Source: Lunularia cruciata
Lineage: Eukaryota > Streptophyta > Marchantiopsida > Lunulariales > Lunulariaceae
DNA length: 64,000 nt
Reading direction: 5' to 3'
NCBI GenBank assembly: GCA_948567375.1
Contig: OX419755.1
Location: 29,331,001 to 29,395,000, forward strand
Shown: piece by piece, positions 10,450 through 20,973 of the stretch
Position numbering within the stretch: position 1 is the stretch's first letter
Layout: each line of letters starts with the position of its first letter
Program-made: the position numbers and the translations under genes
The notes under the pieces: model-generated
The model's input: only the letters and a program-made list of their open reading frames with translations
Told to the model about the DNA's origin: nothing
Databases searched by the model: none

Positions 10450-12125
10450 TAAATGTGAAGTGTTGGTGGTGTTAGTGATTGGAACTATGAATCTATGGTT
10501 TGATGGCCCAATCCTCAAGTACCCTTTGTGTCATTGATTAGTTGTGCGTGCTACTCTCAACCATAGCCTCCCAAGAAGCAAATCATAGCTTGAATCCTTC
10601 AAGACTTGGAAAGTCATGATATTTTGAACTCCTATAACTAAAACTAACATCTTATCCATCACCCCTACTGGTCAAACTTGTTGCTTGTTTGCCATGCTCA
10701 CCACAAATTTTGAAGGTCTAATGGGTATCATACCCAACTTCTTCATCAATATTTTTGACATGGCATTCACTGCTTATCCTCCATCAACCAATGCATCCTT
10801 GATGTTGTGACTATTCTCTTGTTGTGACCATTCTCATACTCTCACATCAATCTTGGAGGTATATTCACAAGCCTCCCATGGTGTTGATTTGACATCCACC
10901 ACCCCATTGATATTGGAGCTTTTGCATTCTTCTTCCTCTTGCTCCTTGTAGAACTCAAACCACCTCTAAGCTCCTTTCTCAAGGTAGGGTTGAAAGCAAT
11001 CAATTGGCCCATTGTGATGTTAACTTTGTGACTACCAACATCCTCCAACACATTGTAGTTCCATTGTTGCTTGGAGATCAAGAAGTCCTCCATCCCCAAC
11101 TTCTTTCTTGGAGTCTTTTTTGTTGATGGTGTTGAGGTGTGAGTGCTCCTAGTAGACATAGGATTATCCTTACTAGGAGTAAATCCTTGAGAAGAGTGCA
11201 CATCCGCTACAATGAGCTCTCTTCTTCTCTTGTGCCAAAAGCTCCAAATTAAGACTCTTGGAGTTTGAGCACTCTCCCTTCTCATACTTGATCTCAACCA
11301 TATCTATAGATGTTATCCCCTTACCTTTGTTTGGATTAGGAGCCACTTGGGTTTCACTACCTCCCTCTTTCTCTCTATTGATTCTCTCATAACCCCTTCC
11401 TCCATGGTATGTGGAATTTGGGCAATTCCTTTGGATATGGCCTCTTCTTCCACAACCAAAACAATTTCTCTCATTGAAATTGTTGGTTGGTTGGCTTCCT
11501 CTAAATGGATTACTTCCATAACTCCTAGGGCCTCTCCCCACATTCTGATCCACCTATGTCTTCTCCCATAGTTACACTACATTGATCTTGAGATCTACAA
11601 GTGTTTTAGTGATGGTTTGAAGTGGATCCTTTGGTAGGAGCAATTACTACTTGTGGTACCTTGTAACCAAAGTATCAAAAGTTCCACCATACTTGTAACC
11701 TTGAGGAGGATGCACAACCTCCTTCACCACCAAATCACTCTCATCTCTTTCCAAATTCTCCTCCATACAAATTGCAATCTTGATAGCTTCAACCTTGGAA
11801 GAAGGTTTCTTATACCTCACCTTGCTTCTAATTTGTGGTCTCAATCCTCCCACAAAATTCTTGGTGAGCATGGCTCCTATGCCAATCATAGTAGTCTCCA
11901 CATCATCCCCACTCTTCCTCAACACTATGCAAAATGTGGACTCTAACTTCTTCACTCTTTCCATATAGACTCTCACTTTCTCTCCATCTCCTTGCTTGAG
12001 AAAATTAACCTCACTCATCAATATCTCATAACTCTCATATGGAAGAAACTTCTCAATGAGTGCTGAAGTTAAACTCTCCCAAGACTTTTCTTGCCCATCT
12101 CTCCTCTCTCTTTTGGTATTCTGAT
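10450..12125 (-). pseudogene. Gypsy D gag and protease (interrupted)
   Basis: The minus-strand order from 12125 is gag capsid (11647-12125; WESLTSALIEKFLPYE and VYMERVKKLESTF), a CCHC zinc knuckle C-FG-C-GRRG-H-IQRN-C near 11440-11465, a basic and Ser/Thr-rich linker, then protease. The protease shows the active-site block DALVDGG (about 10790) and YDLLLGRLWL (about 10570-10600). The element is cut at 12125 by the gypsy C LTR and at 10450 by LTR-A copy A1, beyond which it continues at 378. Stops occur near the protease. A second copy of the gag is at 50375-51040 plus 54611-55260. Confidence 0.88.
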
Positions 12126-12787
12126 TGTTGTGCATATATACATTGCTACACAACATACATCGCTGTGAACATCATACACTATAGAAACACAACTCACACA
12201 TAAGTCATACATAGACTCTAAAGTGCCACAATAATCAGATTTCTTAACACTCTCAACTCAACTCAACTCAGATCAGTACTTGATCTCTCACTCTATAAAC
12301 TGCCAACAATTGGGCACTAATTATAGTCAAGCCACACCCACTCAAGCATAGAGAATCCAGGTGACGCTTGCCGGCCTCTATCCACCATAGCCAAGAACTC
12401 AAAGGCTCAACATCAGAGCAGTAAGCTCTGTAGAGCTCACTTCAAAACTATACCCCTTGGACTCAAGCTAGCACTGAAACCCTAACGGTCCCGCTGACGG
12501 CACACTCGACGGTGCAAACGGTGCAAAGTGACAGTGGGCCCCATTGTGAAGTCAGTACGCTGAACACAAAATCTAACCGTCGGAAAGTAGTCTTTGAGAA
12601 ACTGCTAGAATAACTCTAACTACTATAACTGGAACTCTAGTGTCCAAGCATCTAGATACAGAACTACAAATGGCGTGACAGCTGTTGTGCGTATATACAT
12701 CGCTACACAACATACATCGCTGTCAACATCATACACTATAGAAACACAACTCACACATAAGTCATACATAGACTCTAAAGTGCCACA
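12126..12787 (-). repeat. LTR-C (662 bp) with 105-bp terminal direct repeats
   Basis: Bounded by TGTTGTGC and GTGCCACA. The first 105 bases (12126-12230) and last 105 (12683-12787) are near-identical direct repeats, each itself with TG...CA ends, around a 452-base centre. An independent copy at 27689-28351 (663 bp) has the same architecture. The minus-strand start TGTGGCAC directly follows a polypurine tract. No coding region. Confidence 0.85.
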
Positions 12788-12800
12788 ATCCCCTTCCTAG
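12788..12800 (-). other. Polypurine tract of gypsy C
   Basis: Minus-strand AGGAAGGGGAT immediately precedes the LTR start TGTGGCACTTTAG. This fixes the 3' LTR boundary of the element. The following 150 bases to the PHD stop codon hold no gene. Confidence 0.75.
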
Positions 12801-12956
12801 CTGGCGGTTAGGTCCCTCTAACTCCAGATAGCCATCTTCTCTAAGTATATGGTATACCCTCTAATGGGCAAAGATCAGGAGGCCGGGTGCTATGGAGCCC
12901 CATCGTTAGTCGCCTGTCTGCAATCTATACCATATAAAGAATGAACTAGCTATAGG

Positions 12957-13343
12957 TCAAGTACATCTAGGACATAACCATTGTCCCTGAGGAACCAGCA
13001 TGAGGGGAGGAGTCATACATATCATATGCCATCCTCTCAAACAACTATCACACACTAACATAGTAGCAGCTCCACCAAAAGAGCCACATAACATACACCT
13101 CAAGCCTGCACGTACAAGTGCCAAGCTTGGGTCCATAGTACCATCAATGTTTGGAAAGTGGCATGGCGCACAATTGGGCACATGATCCTTCCAAACAACA
13201 CCATCATGTCCTTCTAACACAAGGACTCCAGATGGCAAAACCTCACGCACTCTCAAGATAGTACGGCCTGTCAAAACATCAAGTGTTGTTAGTGCTACCT
13301 GCTGTAGATATACATAGTTGCCTGGATGAAATTGACGGATCAA
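12957..13343 (-). CDS. Gypsy C integrase C-terminus with PHD finger
   Basis: This 128-codon stretch is the end of the gypsy C polyprotein frame; its first Met need not be a real start. Residues 1-60 are the integrase C-terminal region. Residues 83-127 form a complete PHD finger of the C4HC3 type: Cys83, Cys86, Cys98, Cys101, His106, Cys109, Cys124, Cys127, with GWH and QWLCPRC at the usual places. PHD fingers read histone H3 tails, so the likely role is chromatin-directed integration, analogous to the chromodomain of chromoviruses. That role is inference. All zinc ligands are intact. Confidence 0.9.
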   Translation of the reverse strand: MIRQFHPGNYVYLQQVALTTLDVLTGRTILRVREVLPSGVLVLEGHDGVVWKDHVPNCAPCHFPNIDGTMDPSLALVRAGLRCMLCGSFGGAATMLVCDSCLRGWHMICMTPPLMLVPQGQWLCPRCT

Positions 13344-14230
13344 GGGTCTATAACCTCCTCAAATAGTAGCATAGCGTAAAGTATCTCTATGCTGAGCAAT
13401 TGCCAAGTTCTCAAAGGCCATCAGCATCACTCTCCGAAAGATCTCTACCTGCTGAGAACATGCGCTTATCCATACATTGGGGTCATCCAAGTCCAAAACT
13501 ACAGTAGCATCTCGACAAATGGCTGCAGGTAAATCTGGATCTCGTCCATAGAGTAGAAAGTATGGAGAGAAGGATGCTAAGGAGGCTTGCCGGCTGAACC
13601 AATAGCCCATGGCCAACCAAGGTAATTGGAGATCCTAATCTCCCAAGTGGCCTCTCTGCAAACCATACTTTCGCAATCCTCTCTTCACCATCTGAACCAC
13701 TCTCTTTGCTAAGCCATCTGCCTCAGGGTGATCTCGGGATGTAGTATGATGATCAATCAAAGCCTTGTCACACAAGACCTGAAACTCCCCCAAGAACTCT
13801 ATACCCTGATCAGTCAAAACCTCAGTTGGTGCACCAAAATGACAAAGAACTCGATCCAGGAACGAGTAAGCTGTCCCTTCACTAGACTTGTCAAGAAGTG
13901 CCACCAACTCAATCCACTTGGAGAAGTGCTCCACCATCACCAAAACATACCGATGATGTCTCACAGTCAGCGGTAAAGGTCCGGCAAAGTCCAAACTCCA
14001 ATGGTAACCCAATCCCATGATAGGTAATGGGTGTAACTATGGCGTAGGAGCATTGAATGATGCTCTAACTTGGTCACAAACCACACATCTGGCAACAAAC
14101 TGTTGTACCTCGGTCTGCATACCGCGCCACCAATAATGACTCTGGAGTAAGCTATATGTATGCTTGACTCCAAAATGTCCTAGCTCCTCATGAGCATGAT
14201 GGACCAACTGTGGTTTCTGTGATGGAAGTG
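13344..14230 (-). pseudogene. Gypsy C integrase
   Basis: The N-terminal HHCC zinc module is visible at about 14060-14210 (HAHEELGHFGVKH ... CVVCDQ). The core follows: SLDFAGP gives the first Asp and VLTDQGIEF the second. HPEADGLAKRVV occupies the third position, where Lys stands in place of the catalytic Glu. The conserved FLLYGRDPDLP block lies at 13359-13616. A few stops separate the pieces, which share one frame. The Glu-to-Lys change should abolish strand transfer. Confidence 0.92.
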
Positions 14231-15000
14231 GTACTACTCGTACTCTACCATCCTCCCATACACGCAAAAGGTGTCTACCCTCCAATCTGAACCGTCTGGC
14301 TCGCTGAAGAACACGGTATCTCTCCTTGGCCCCAACTGTGCCACCCACAACACCAGTGCAAAGATAGTCCATGACTAAGACATCATCATGAATGTCTCGC
14401 TGAACTGTACAAATATCTTCACTCTCTAGATCTGTGACCTCAATAACTCCTCTTGTATGCGCTGAGAGAGATACCACCAAAGCCTCTGCAAATATACATA
14501 GAAAGGCCGATGCATGCCAACCTGGCACCATCTCCTCATCTGTCTCATCATGCCAACGTGCTCCGGTCTGATCCTGCTGGCTAGGACATGGGTTTCTACT
14601 CAACCCATCTGCATCATGGTTCACCACTCCAGGTCTGTGAACAACCGTGAAATCATACTCCTGTAAAATCAGAGCCCATTGTGCAAGCTTCCTTGAAAGC
14701 TTGTCGGACTCCATTAACCACCTTAGCGGCTGATGATCAGTGATGAGAGTGAAGGGGTTACCAAATAGGTAACATCGGAAATGTGCTACTACCCAAACTG
14801 CTGCCAAGCACTCTCCCTCATATGAACTATACTTCGCCTCCGCTGAATTGTTGGAGTGACTAGCATAGGCCACCACAAACTCCTTCTCCTCATCATCATG
14901 CTGGATGAGCACCACTCCAAGCTCCAACATACTCCAATCAGTGTGAACCTGAAATGGTCATCCCCTGATCGGTCTCCTCAAAATAGGAGTAGATGTCAAC
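14231..15000 (-). pseudogene. Gypsy C RNase H and connection to integrase
   Basis: After LTSTPILRRP (about 14965) the frame shows the RNase H pattern: an Asp in the first strand (HTDWS, just upstream of 14930), YEGECLAAVW, LITDHQPLRWL and HRPGVVNHDADGLSR. These are the conserved acidic positions of the RT/RNase H polyprotein. A long linker of about 150 residues leads to the integrase zinc module. The 14037-14930 stretch is open for 297 codons. Confidence 0.92.
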
Positions 15001-15965
15001 CTCTCCTTGAGCTCTACAAAAGCTCTCTCCTGCTTATCTCCCCAACACCAATCTTGTGTAAGCTTGGTTAGCTTCATCAAGGCCTTAGCAATGGCACTAA
15101 ATCCTCTAACATAGCGACGATAGAAGTTTGCCAATCCAAGGAATGCTCGCACTCTGCTCACATCCGTAGGCCGAGGAATATGTGCAATAGCCTCCACCTT
15201 GGTCTGCTAAACACCAAGTCCTCCGGGGGTAGATAGTGTGACCCAAATACTCAACCTGCTTGTGGAAGAACCTACACTTCCCAGGATGTAGTTTGAGTCC
15301 ATGAGATCTCAACCTCTCAAACACCTCCAACAACTGTCTCTCATGCTCCTCCATAGTAGTGCTATAAACCAAAATGGCATCAATATAGCACCGAGCAAAA
15401 TCCAATCCAGCTAGGATCCTATCCATGACCCTCTAGAACTCAGCAGGAGCATTCTTCAACCCAAATGGTAAGAACCTCCATTGATATAACACATCCTTGC
15501 CATGAGGATCAATAGCCCAAAATGTTGTCTTGGACTTATCCTCCTCCCTGATCGGCAACTGATGATATCCCACTCAAAGATCCAAAGTACTAAAGACCTT
15601 TGCATGCCCAATCGCATCAAAAATCTCCTCTGGTGTAGGCATGGCATACCGATCAGCCCTGGTCTATTGGTTGATAGGACGGTAATCTCCACACATCCGC
15701 CTATCTGTATAGTTGCCATGCATATCCTTCTTGGTTGGCATCACCGTTGCTGATGCATACTCTCCATGTGAAATCTCCACCAAACCAACCTCAAAAAGGT
15801 CACTACTCTGGCTCTGAATCAATGTCCTCTTTGTATCACTATATTGATAAGGACGTCGGAAAACTGGTGTGTTGTTGGTCAGCTCAATCCGTATACCAGG
15901 TCCCTTTAGAGCACCCAAATTGTTCATACTGAAGGCAAAACAACTCATGTGACTCCTCAAGAACC
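15001..15965 (-). pseudogene. Gypsy C reverse transcriptase
   Basis: From 15960 the frame shows a VFRRPYQYSDTKR-type fingers region, then RRMCGDYRPIN, and the palm block ARCYIDAILVYS at about 15340-15370. There the second Asp of the YxDD motif is Ala. VEYLGHTI, the connection region VRAFLGLANFYRRYVRGF and WCWGDKQERAF follow. One frameshift near 15200-15240, just after LGHTI, separates the two halves. Loss of the catalytic Asp makes the enzyme inactive even apart from the frameshift. Confidence 0.95.
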
Positions 15966-16068
15966 TCCAAACCCTCCGTCTTTCCTCTCCAGTAAGCTTG
16001 GGTCCAAGATCTGGCTCCCAAGTATCCTTTGTAACTATAGTAGGAGTGGAAGACGTACTGACTGACTG

Positions 16069-17609
16069 CTACACTGGGCCCTTGGGAGCAATAGTGTCAT
16101 GCTCCCGACCACTAGAGGTCCCAACCTCTGTGTGAAAAACTCCCTCCACTCTGGCTGCAAGCTCCACACGTCCTCTGGTTGCATCCCATGTGGACCAAGG
16201 GTGTAATCCAAGTAGCCCACGCTCACCTGGATGGACTCCAAGTAGACCACTCTCCCTAGTAGCTACTGGATGTGTCCCAAGAATACCATGTCTACTCGGT
16301 CCATCGCCCCCAACACGTGCCTGAATCATCTCGATAGGCACAGGGCTCACAAGTGTCCGAGTGGTGATGCCTATCAAGCGCATCCCACGCTGCTCTGCCA
16401 AGCCAAGGCTCACAATCCAGGTCAAACAGTTCAGGTCCATAGCCTGACCTAACACCTGACGCTTGGATGCCTCTAACACTACTGGAACAGCGATAATACC
16501 GGTGTGAAAACCCATCGCCCGCTCTCTCTCATCAGCGTTTGGCTCCACCAACTACTGTAAGTGTGAGTCCCAAACAAGTCCATGTCCTCCCTCTCAAAAA
16601 GCATGAGAGCCTGGGAAACTCATGAGTGTGGGAAATGCAGCTCTAGGCTGTCCAACTAGGTTCACCACTGCCATAGGTGACCTATCAGCCACTACGACTG
16701 TCTGAGATTGACGCCCAACATCCAAGATATCTTCAACAAGAATGTGGTCTAGTTGCTGAATCCCATCATAACTACGTTGTAGAACCTCTTTGGGTAAGAG
16801 GTTCATCCACCAGAGACAAAGATGATGAGCCCGTGATCCCACTCTGGCTGCATCTAACAATACAGCAGGTCCCATCCAAGAATGGACTTGATGTGTACTC
16901 GCCACCACTCTAGTGCGAGAATCACCCATCAAAGGAACATTCTCCAAAAGGTAAGCTGGAGAAACAGACTAATGAACTTGGAGATGTCGTAGTATCCGTA
17001 AGATCTCCCAAAACACACCAGAACAAGGATCCTGAAGACCCAAACTGCGGCCTGCACGTGTATGTCCCTGACATGGCCATCCAGAAATCACCAAGTGAAT
17101 AGGCCCATGTTTCTCTAGGTCATGCGCCCCCAGTAAGGAAATGTCTCCTAGTAGGGCCTTTTGGTAACCTTTGACTGATGACATCGGCAATAACTCTGGA
17201 TACTGATAGGCCAAGTGCGCCTCATGATGTAGAGAGACTTGCTTAGCAGTCTCATCTCTCTCTACATACAAGTACCTCTGTACTCGGATACCCGCCTGTA
17301 ACACCGCAGCTAGTCCGGTGCTGATCCCACCAAACAACTCCAATAGGCATATCCCCTCTACAGGATACTGCCAAGCAATGAGTGTGGTATCCAGAGGTGT
17401 CAAAGCAATTGCCTCTGGAGGCTCATCCTCACACTCATCTCCTGATAGTACAAAGGCTCCACTCCAAGCCTGTTGCACCAACTGATCTGCATGCTGCTGC
17501 AATGCCTCCTTTGAACTCCACAATGGAACATCCAAGGTGGATGGAACAATCCCACTCGTACTCCAAAGCCGAGTGATCTCCTCTGGTACTAGAGTATCCT
17601 CTGCATGGG
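16069..17609 (-). pseudogene. DNMT3-like cytosine-5 DNA methyltransferase domain in gypsy C polyprotein
   Basis: All key C5-methyltransferase motifs appear in canonical order. Motif I is LELFGGISTG at about 17343-17314 (cofactor binding). Motif IV is SGWPCQG at about 17085, with the catalytic Cys codon at 17071-17073. Motif VI is LLENV near 16935-16950. Motif VIII-like sequence AARVGSRAHHLCLWW lies near 16800. Motif IX is ERERAMGF at about 16507-16530 and motif X is KRQVLGQAMDLN at about 16430-16464. Order and wording (F-x-G-I-x-T-G, IRVQRYLYVE) resemble DNMT3 more than DNMT1 or CMT, and the unpermuted order excludes DRM. The domain directly precedes RT in frame. In-frame stops at 16969-16971 and about 16590 and 16555 interrupt it, but no catalytic motif is lost. 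It would methylate cytosines in DNA. Confidence 0.9.
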
Positions 17610-17742
17610 CGATCCCCATCGGTTCTCCTACTTCCTTCCTCAACACTAACCTCCAATCCGACTCAGTCCATCGAGCCGGATTTCCTCTCTTCCTCTCGAC
17701 TTTGGGGCCTTCCTTGCAATTACTGGCAGCTATCTTTGCCAT
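17435..17742 (-). CDS. Chimeric reading frame: LTR-A protein block joined in frame to methyltransferase
   Basis: An open frame of 257 codons starts at ATG 17742 and runs to 16969. Its first 45 or so residues are the LTR-A protein block containing RWTESDWRLVLRKE. From about 17609 onward it is gypsy C sequence leading into methyltransferase motifs I and IV. The join lies inside LTR-A sequence and happens to preserve the frame. Upstream, the LTR-A frame is shifted, so there is no evidence of a longer product. It may simply be a deletion junction. Confidence 0.55.
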
Positions 17743-18451
17743 GACTCTTGGGAAATTGAAACTCTAGTTCCATGCTAAGAAGTAATACAAAGTCTATTCA
17801 AGACTTTGATCCTTGCTACGACGTCCAACCTACAAATTGTGAAACTTTGCACTACCAGAGCATTCATGACCTTCTTTGCCATGATCTGCTTCCTTGTTCT
17901 TTGACACTGGAAAACTATTCCTTCTCTTGGACAAGACACTCTAACCCCTTCTGGATTTTGGAAAATTTCACTCTCAATTGGCTTCTTGACATGCATTACT
18001 ATAGGATGACTACTCAAAGGGATAGGAAATCTACTTGACATATCAACTTGCTCCTGCACAATCACAATTTTATATTACCCCAAATTGTAGTCATTCTTTA
18101 GTCAATTTCAAAATCAACTTTCCCTACTTCTACGTGTTGCTGTCCAATCACTATCAAGACATGCTTCTTCTGCCTCCGCTATTTCTTGAAGTGTACTTTC
18201 TTGCAACATACCAAGGTTGTTAGGTAGTCTTCGTATTGGCCTTTGCTTCCCAATCCAAAGATGATGCTCTTCAGACTTCTTTCTTTGTACTCCTCTCCTG
18301 AGTACCTCCATCATCAGATCCAAAGTTGACTTCTTTGGAATTCCTCCAAAGACACTCCCATCCATTCCTTCTTTTGCAATTCAACTTTCTTGCTTACTTC
18401 TTCTCCAAATGCTAATAAACAAAAAAAAATTCAAAAAATGTGGGCACCACA
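17609..18451 (-). mobile_element. LTR-A fragment (5' part), minus strand
   Basis: It starts at 18451 with TGTGGTGCCCACATTTTTTG on the minus strand and runs through the 5' non-coding part into the start of the LTR-encoded frame (MAKK-type start at about 17882), ending at the gypsy C junction. It directly follows a truncated Tat-like pol, either as that element's 3' LTR after internal deletion or as a separate insertion. In this copy the coding frame can be extended upstream to about 18041 without a stop. Confidence 0.85.
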
Positions 18452-19290
18452 CCCTCATAATTGGTGCTTCAACTAGTTTCTTCTTCAATACCTAGAAAGC
18501 TTCTTCTTGATTTGCTTCCCACAGGTAGTCTTTGGATTTCTTCAGCATCTTTGTTAGGGGCATAGCAAGCACCGCATAGTTTGATACAAAGCGTCTATAG
18601 TATCTGACATGTCCCAAGAAAGCTCTCAGCTCCTGAATGTTTTTAGGGGATTCCAAGGCTGAGATAAATTTAACCTTCTCAACATCCAATTCAATACCTT
18701 GGGTTGACACCCGATGCCCCAAAAGAATTCCCTCTATCATTGCAAAGAAGCAATTCTCTAGGTGTAATGACAAACCAACAAACTGACACCTTCCACAAGT
18801 TTGGCAAAGGTAATTTAAATGTACATCTCTTTGCCCAAACAACAAAAATAAAAAATGAAGACTTCCACAAATTTGTGCAAAAAATCCTTGAAGATTGCAT
18901 TCATCATCTGCTAGAAAGTAGCGGGAGCATTACACAACCCAAAGGGCATTTGATTGTAAGCAAAAGTGCCCCAATTGATAGTGAATGTAGTTTTATCCTT
19001 GTCTTCTTCTCGGATGGATACTTGATTATACCTTGAAAATACATCAAGAAAATTGTAGCAAGGATGACCAGCTACTTGGTCTAGAATTGTATTGGTAAAA
19101 GGAAAGGGATGATGATCCTTCCTCGTAACTGCATTCAACTTGCAAAAATCTTGGCACACTCGAATCTTCCCAATTTTCTTCTTTGGGACAATGACAATGG
19201 GTGAGACCCACTCACTACTTAAGATAGGAAAGATTATTCCAGCCTCTAAGTACTTGTCAATTTCATCTTTTACCAAGAGCAAGTACTTTG
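18452..19290 (-). pseudogene. Tat-like gypsy reverse transcriptase, truncated
   Basis: The frame 18911-19282 shows SEWVSPIVIVPKKKIGKIRVCQDF, LDVFSRYNQ, KTTFTINWGTFAYNQMPFGL and CNAPATF: RT motifs 1-4. The block that should hold the catalytic x-x-DD after FVEVF is replaced by an unrelated hydrophobic stretch (about 18840-18860), so activity is lost. The frame 18492-18845 continues with LLGHRVSTQGIE and LRAFLGHVRYYRRFV, then ends near the RNase H boundary where LTR-A begins. RNase H and integrase are absent. Confidence 0.92.
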
Positions 19291-20144
19291 GGTTCAGGCG
19301 ATACTATCTTTGCCAAACCGGAACTGCACCTTCAACCAGATCAATCTAGTATTCTCCAAATTCTCATGGAATACCCGGCATTTGATTAATAGACCAGGAA
19401 AATACATCATGGAATTCTATAAAAAGTGCAATGTATCCTGCCAATTCCTCTGAAGTGATTATCTTCAAAATTTTAAAGATTTTTCCTTCACAAAAGACAA
19501 CATCTTGATAGTCATTGGGGTTGATGACTCCTTCAACATGATTCACTTGGCTCAATCCGAGTTGAGCTGCCATCAAACCCCCTTCCTCTAAGTCATTTTC
19601 ACCCAAGGCAAGGTCATATTGGTCTTTGTCGTCGATGTTTACCTTGTAACATTCCAAGTAATTGACTTGGACTTTGTTGTCAAAATCCTCTGAAGACAAA
19701 GACAATGAATTTGTAGATTCATCCTTGTCTTTTGACAAAGTTGGTCGAAGGTTCCCCAAGGTGGGGAACCTTTGTCCAACTTACGGTCACTAGCTTCTGG
19801 TCTTCGGACAAAATGTCCTTGAATTGCAATTTTTGTTCGTGCCAATCTACAACAACTTGGGCACTATACAACCATGGTCTTTTGATCAACAACAGGTAAC
19901 CAATTTTGGTCAATGGTTGCAACACAATGTAATTCAACTTGAAGTGCACCCCTCTAATGATCATAGTAATGTTTGACAACATGCACAATGGCTGTATCTT
20001 GGTTTGGTCTACAAATTTCAAGACTCGGGGTGTTGGTTCAAATGTATGGTACCCCAACCTATTTGCAGTATCTTTGGTCATGACATTCATACAAAAACCT
20101 GAATCAATGGGTATTGACAATATCATGCATCCTGCAATCTCCAC
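19291..20144 (-). pseudogene. Tat-like gypsy protease and RT leader
   Basis: The frame 19719-20144 contains SIPIDSGFCMNVM, an intact D-S-G protease active site, and a Leu-Leu-rich second motif (IGYLLLIKRPWLYSA), the usual shape in this lineage. The following Asp/Glu-rich segment (19364-19759) ends in FSWSINQMPGIP, the conserved leader just before RT. One frameshift joins the two parts. Confidence 0.88.
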
Positions 20145-20171
20145 ATCAACTTTGGGAGATCCTAGATCTTC

Positions 20172-20970
20172 CTATTTAATATGATAAATGGCAGGCATGT
20201 CTTTTTTAGACATCACACTTACTTTCTTGAGGGTAGAACTTAGTTGCTTCTTATACATCTTGTTGTCTTCCCATAGTTGCTTGAATGTAACGTTCATACT
20301 CGTGGAGGCTATATCTGCTACAATATTGTATTGAGGTACTCCTTCCAATTTCACCTTCTTTGCCTTTGTCTTTGGGTTTGAAGTCTCACCATATTCAAAT
20401 TTGACTTTGGGATGCTTCATGATGGCAATTGGAGGACTAGTGGTCTTGACTTGAGGTTCCTCGGGTTGGCCCACCTTGGCTTGGATCAAATCCTTCACTT
20501 TGGATGTGATGTCTGCCAGAAAAATTGGAGGCTTCATCTTCGTATCCTCCTCCAAACTCATCTCCCTCTGAGTTCTAAGTACTACTTCCTTGAGTTCTTT
20601 CTACAAAGCTTTAGCTTTTGCTAGAATCTTTTCCTCCTTGGTAGAAAGAATAGCCTTTGTGCACAGTCCTTTTTCCGTTTGTGAAGACAAAGAGGTAGTA
20701 CTTAGTTCCTTGGGATCACGCTTCTTCTTACTTCTTCTTCTACTTGAGCGTGTCTCAACCTTCAAAATTTCAAGGTCTGGCCATTCACCTTCAGAGGCCA
20801 GGCTCCCTTCTTGAAGTCTATCCTCCTCAAGTGTTATACAATTTATAGTTGTAACCCCTTTCGCCTGAAGCACAACACGCTCAGTTGGGGTATGTACATA
20901 TTTCACAGCCGGCTTTGGGTTTGGTAGATGAGTGCATTGGTTGCCCATATGATCCAATCCTTTATAGTTC
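20172..20970 (-). pseudogene. Tat-like gypsy gag/pol linker
   Basis: Two charged frames (20601-21026 and 20172-20561) rich in Lys, Glu and Thr run up to the protease. YNIVADIASTSMNVTFKQL near 20300 corresponds to the conserved segment found just before protease in plant gypsy elements; gypsy D has the cognate YNVLEDVGSHKVNITMGQL. No capsid domain or zinc knuckle is visible, so gag proper appears deleted. Confidence 0.65.
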
Positions 20971-20973
20971 CTA

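Larger units (their letters stand above)
12126..17609 (-). mobile_element. Gypsy C: DNMT3-like methyltransferase and PHD-finger retrotransposon, 5' truncated
   Basis: A minus-strand Ty3/gypsy element. From its 3' end on the plus strand: LTR-C (12126-12787), polypurine tract, PHD finger, integrase, RNase H, reverse transcriptase and a cytosine-5 DNA methyltransferase. All coding parts lie in one reading frame apart from one frameshift near 15200-15240 and a few stops. This shows that they once formed a single polyprotein. Gag, protease and the 5' LTR are missing because the element joins LTR-A sequence at about 17609. Confidence 0.92.

Noticed and set aside
12957-13343. Host PHD-finger transcription regulator
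   Set aside because: It is in frame with the upstream integrase and directly precedes the polypurine tract and LTR of the element.
16069-17609. Host DRM- or CMT-type methyltransferase gene
   Set aside because: Motif order is not permuted as in DRM, no chromodomain lies between the motifs as in CMT, and the frame continues directly into reverse transcriptase.
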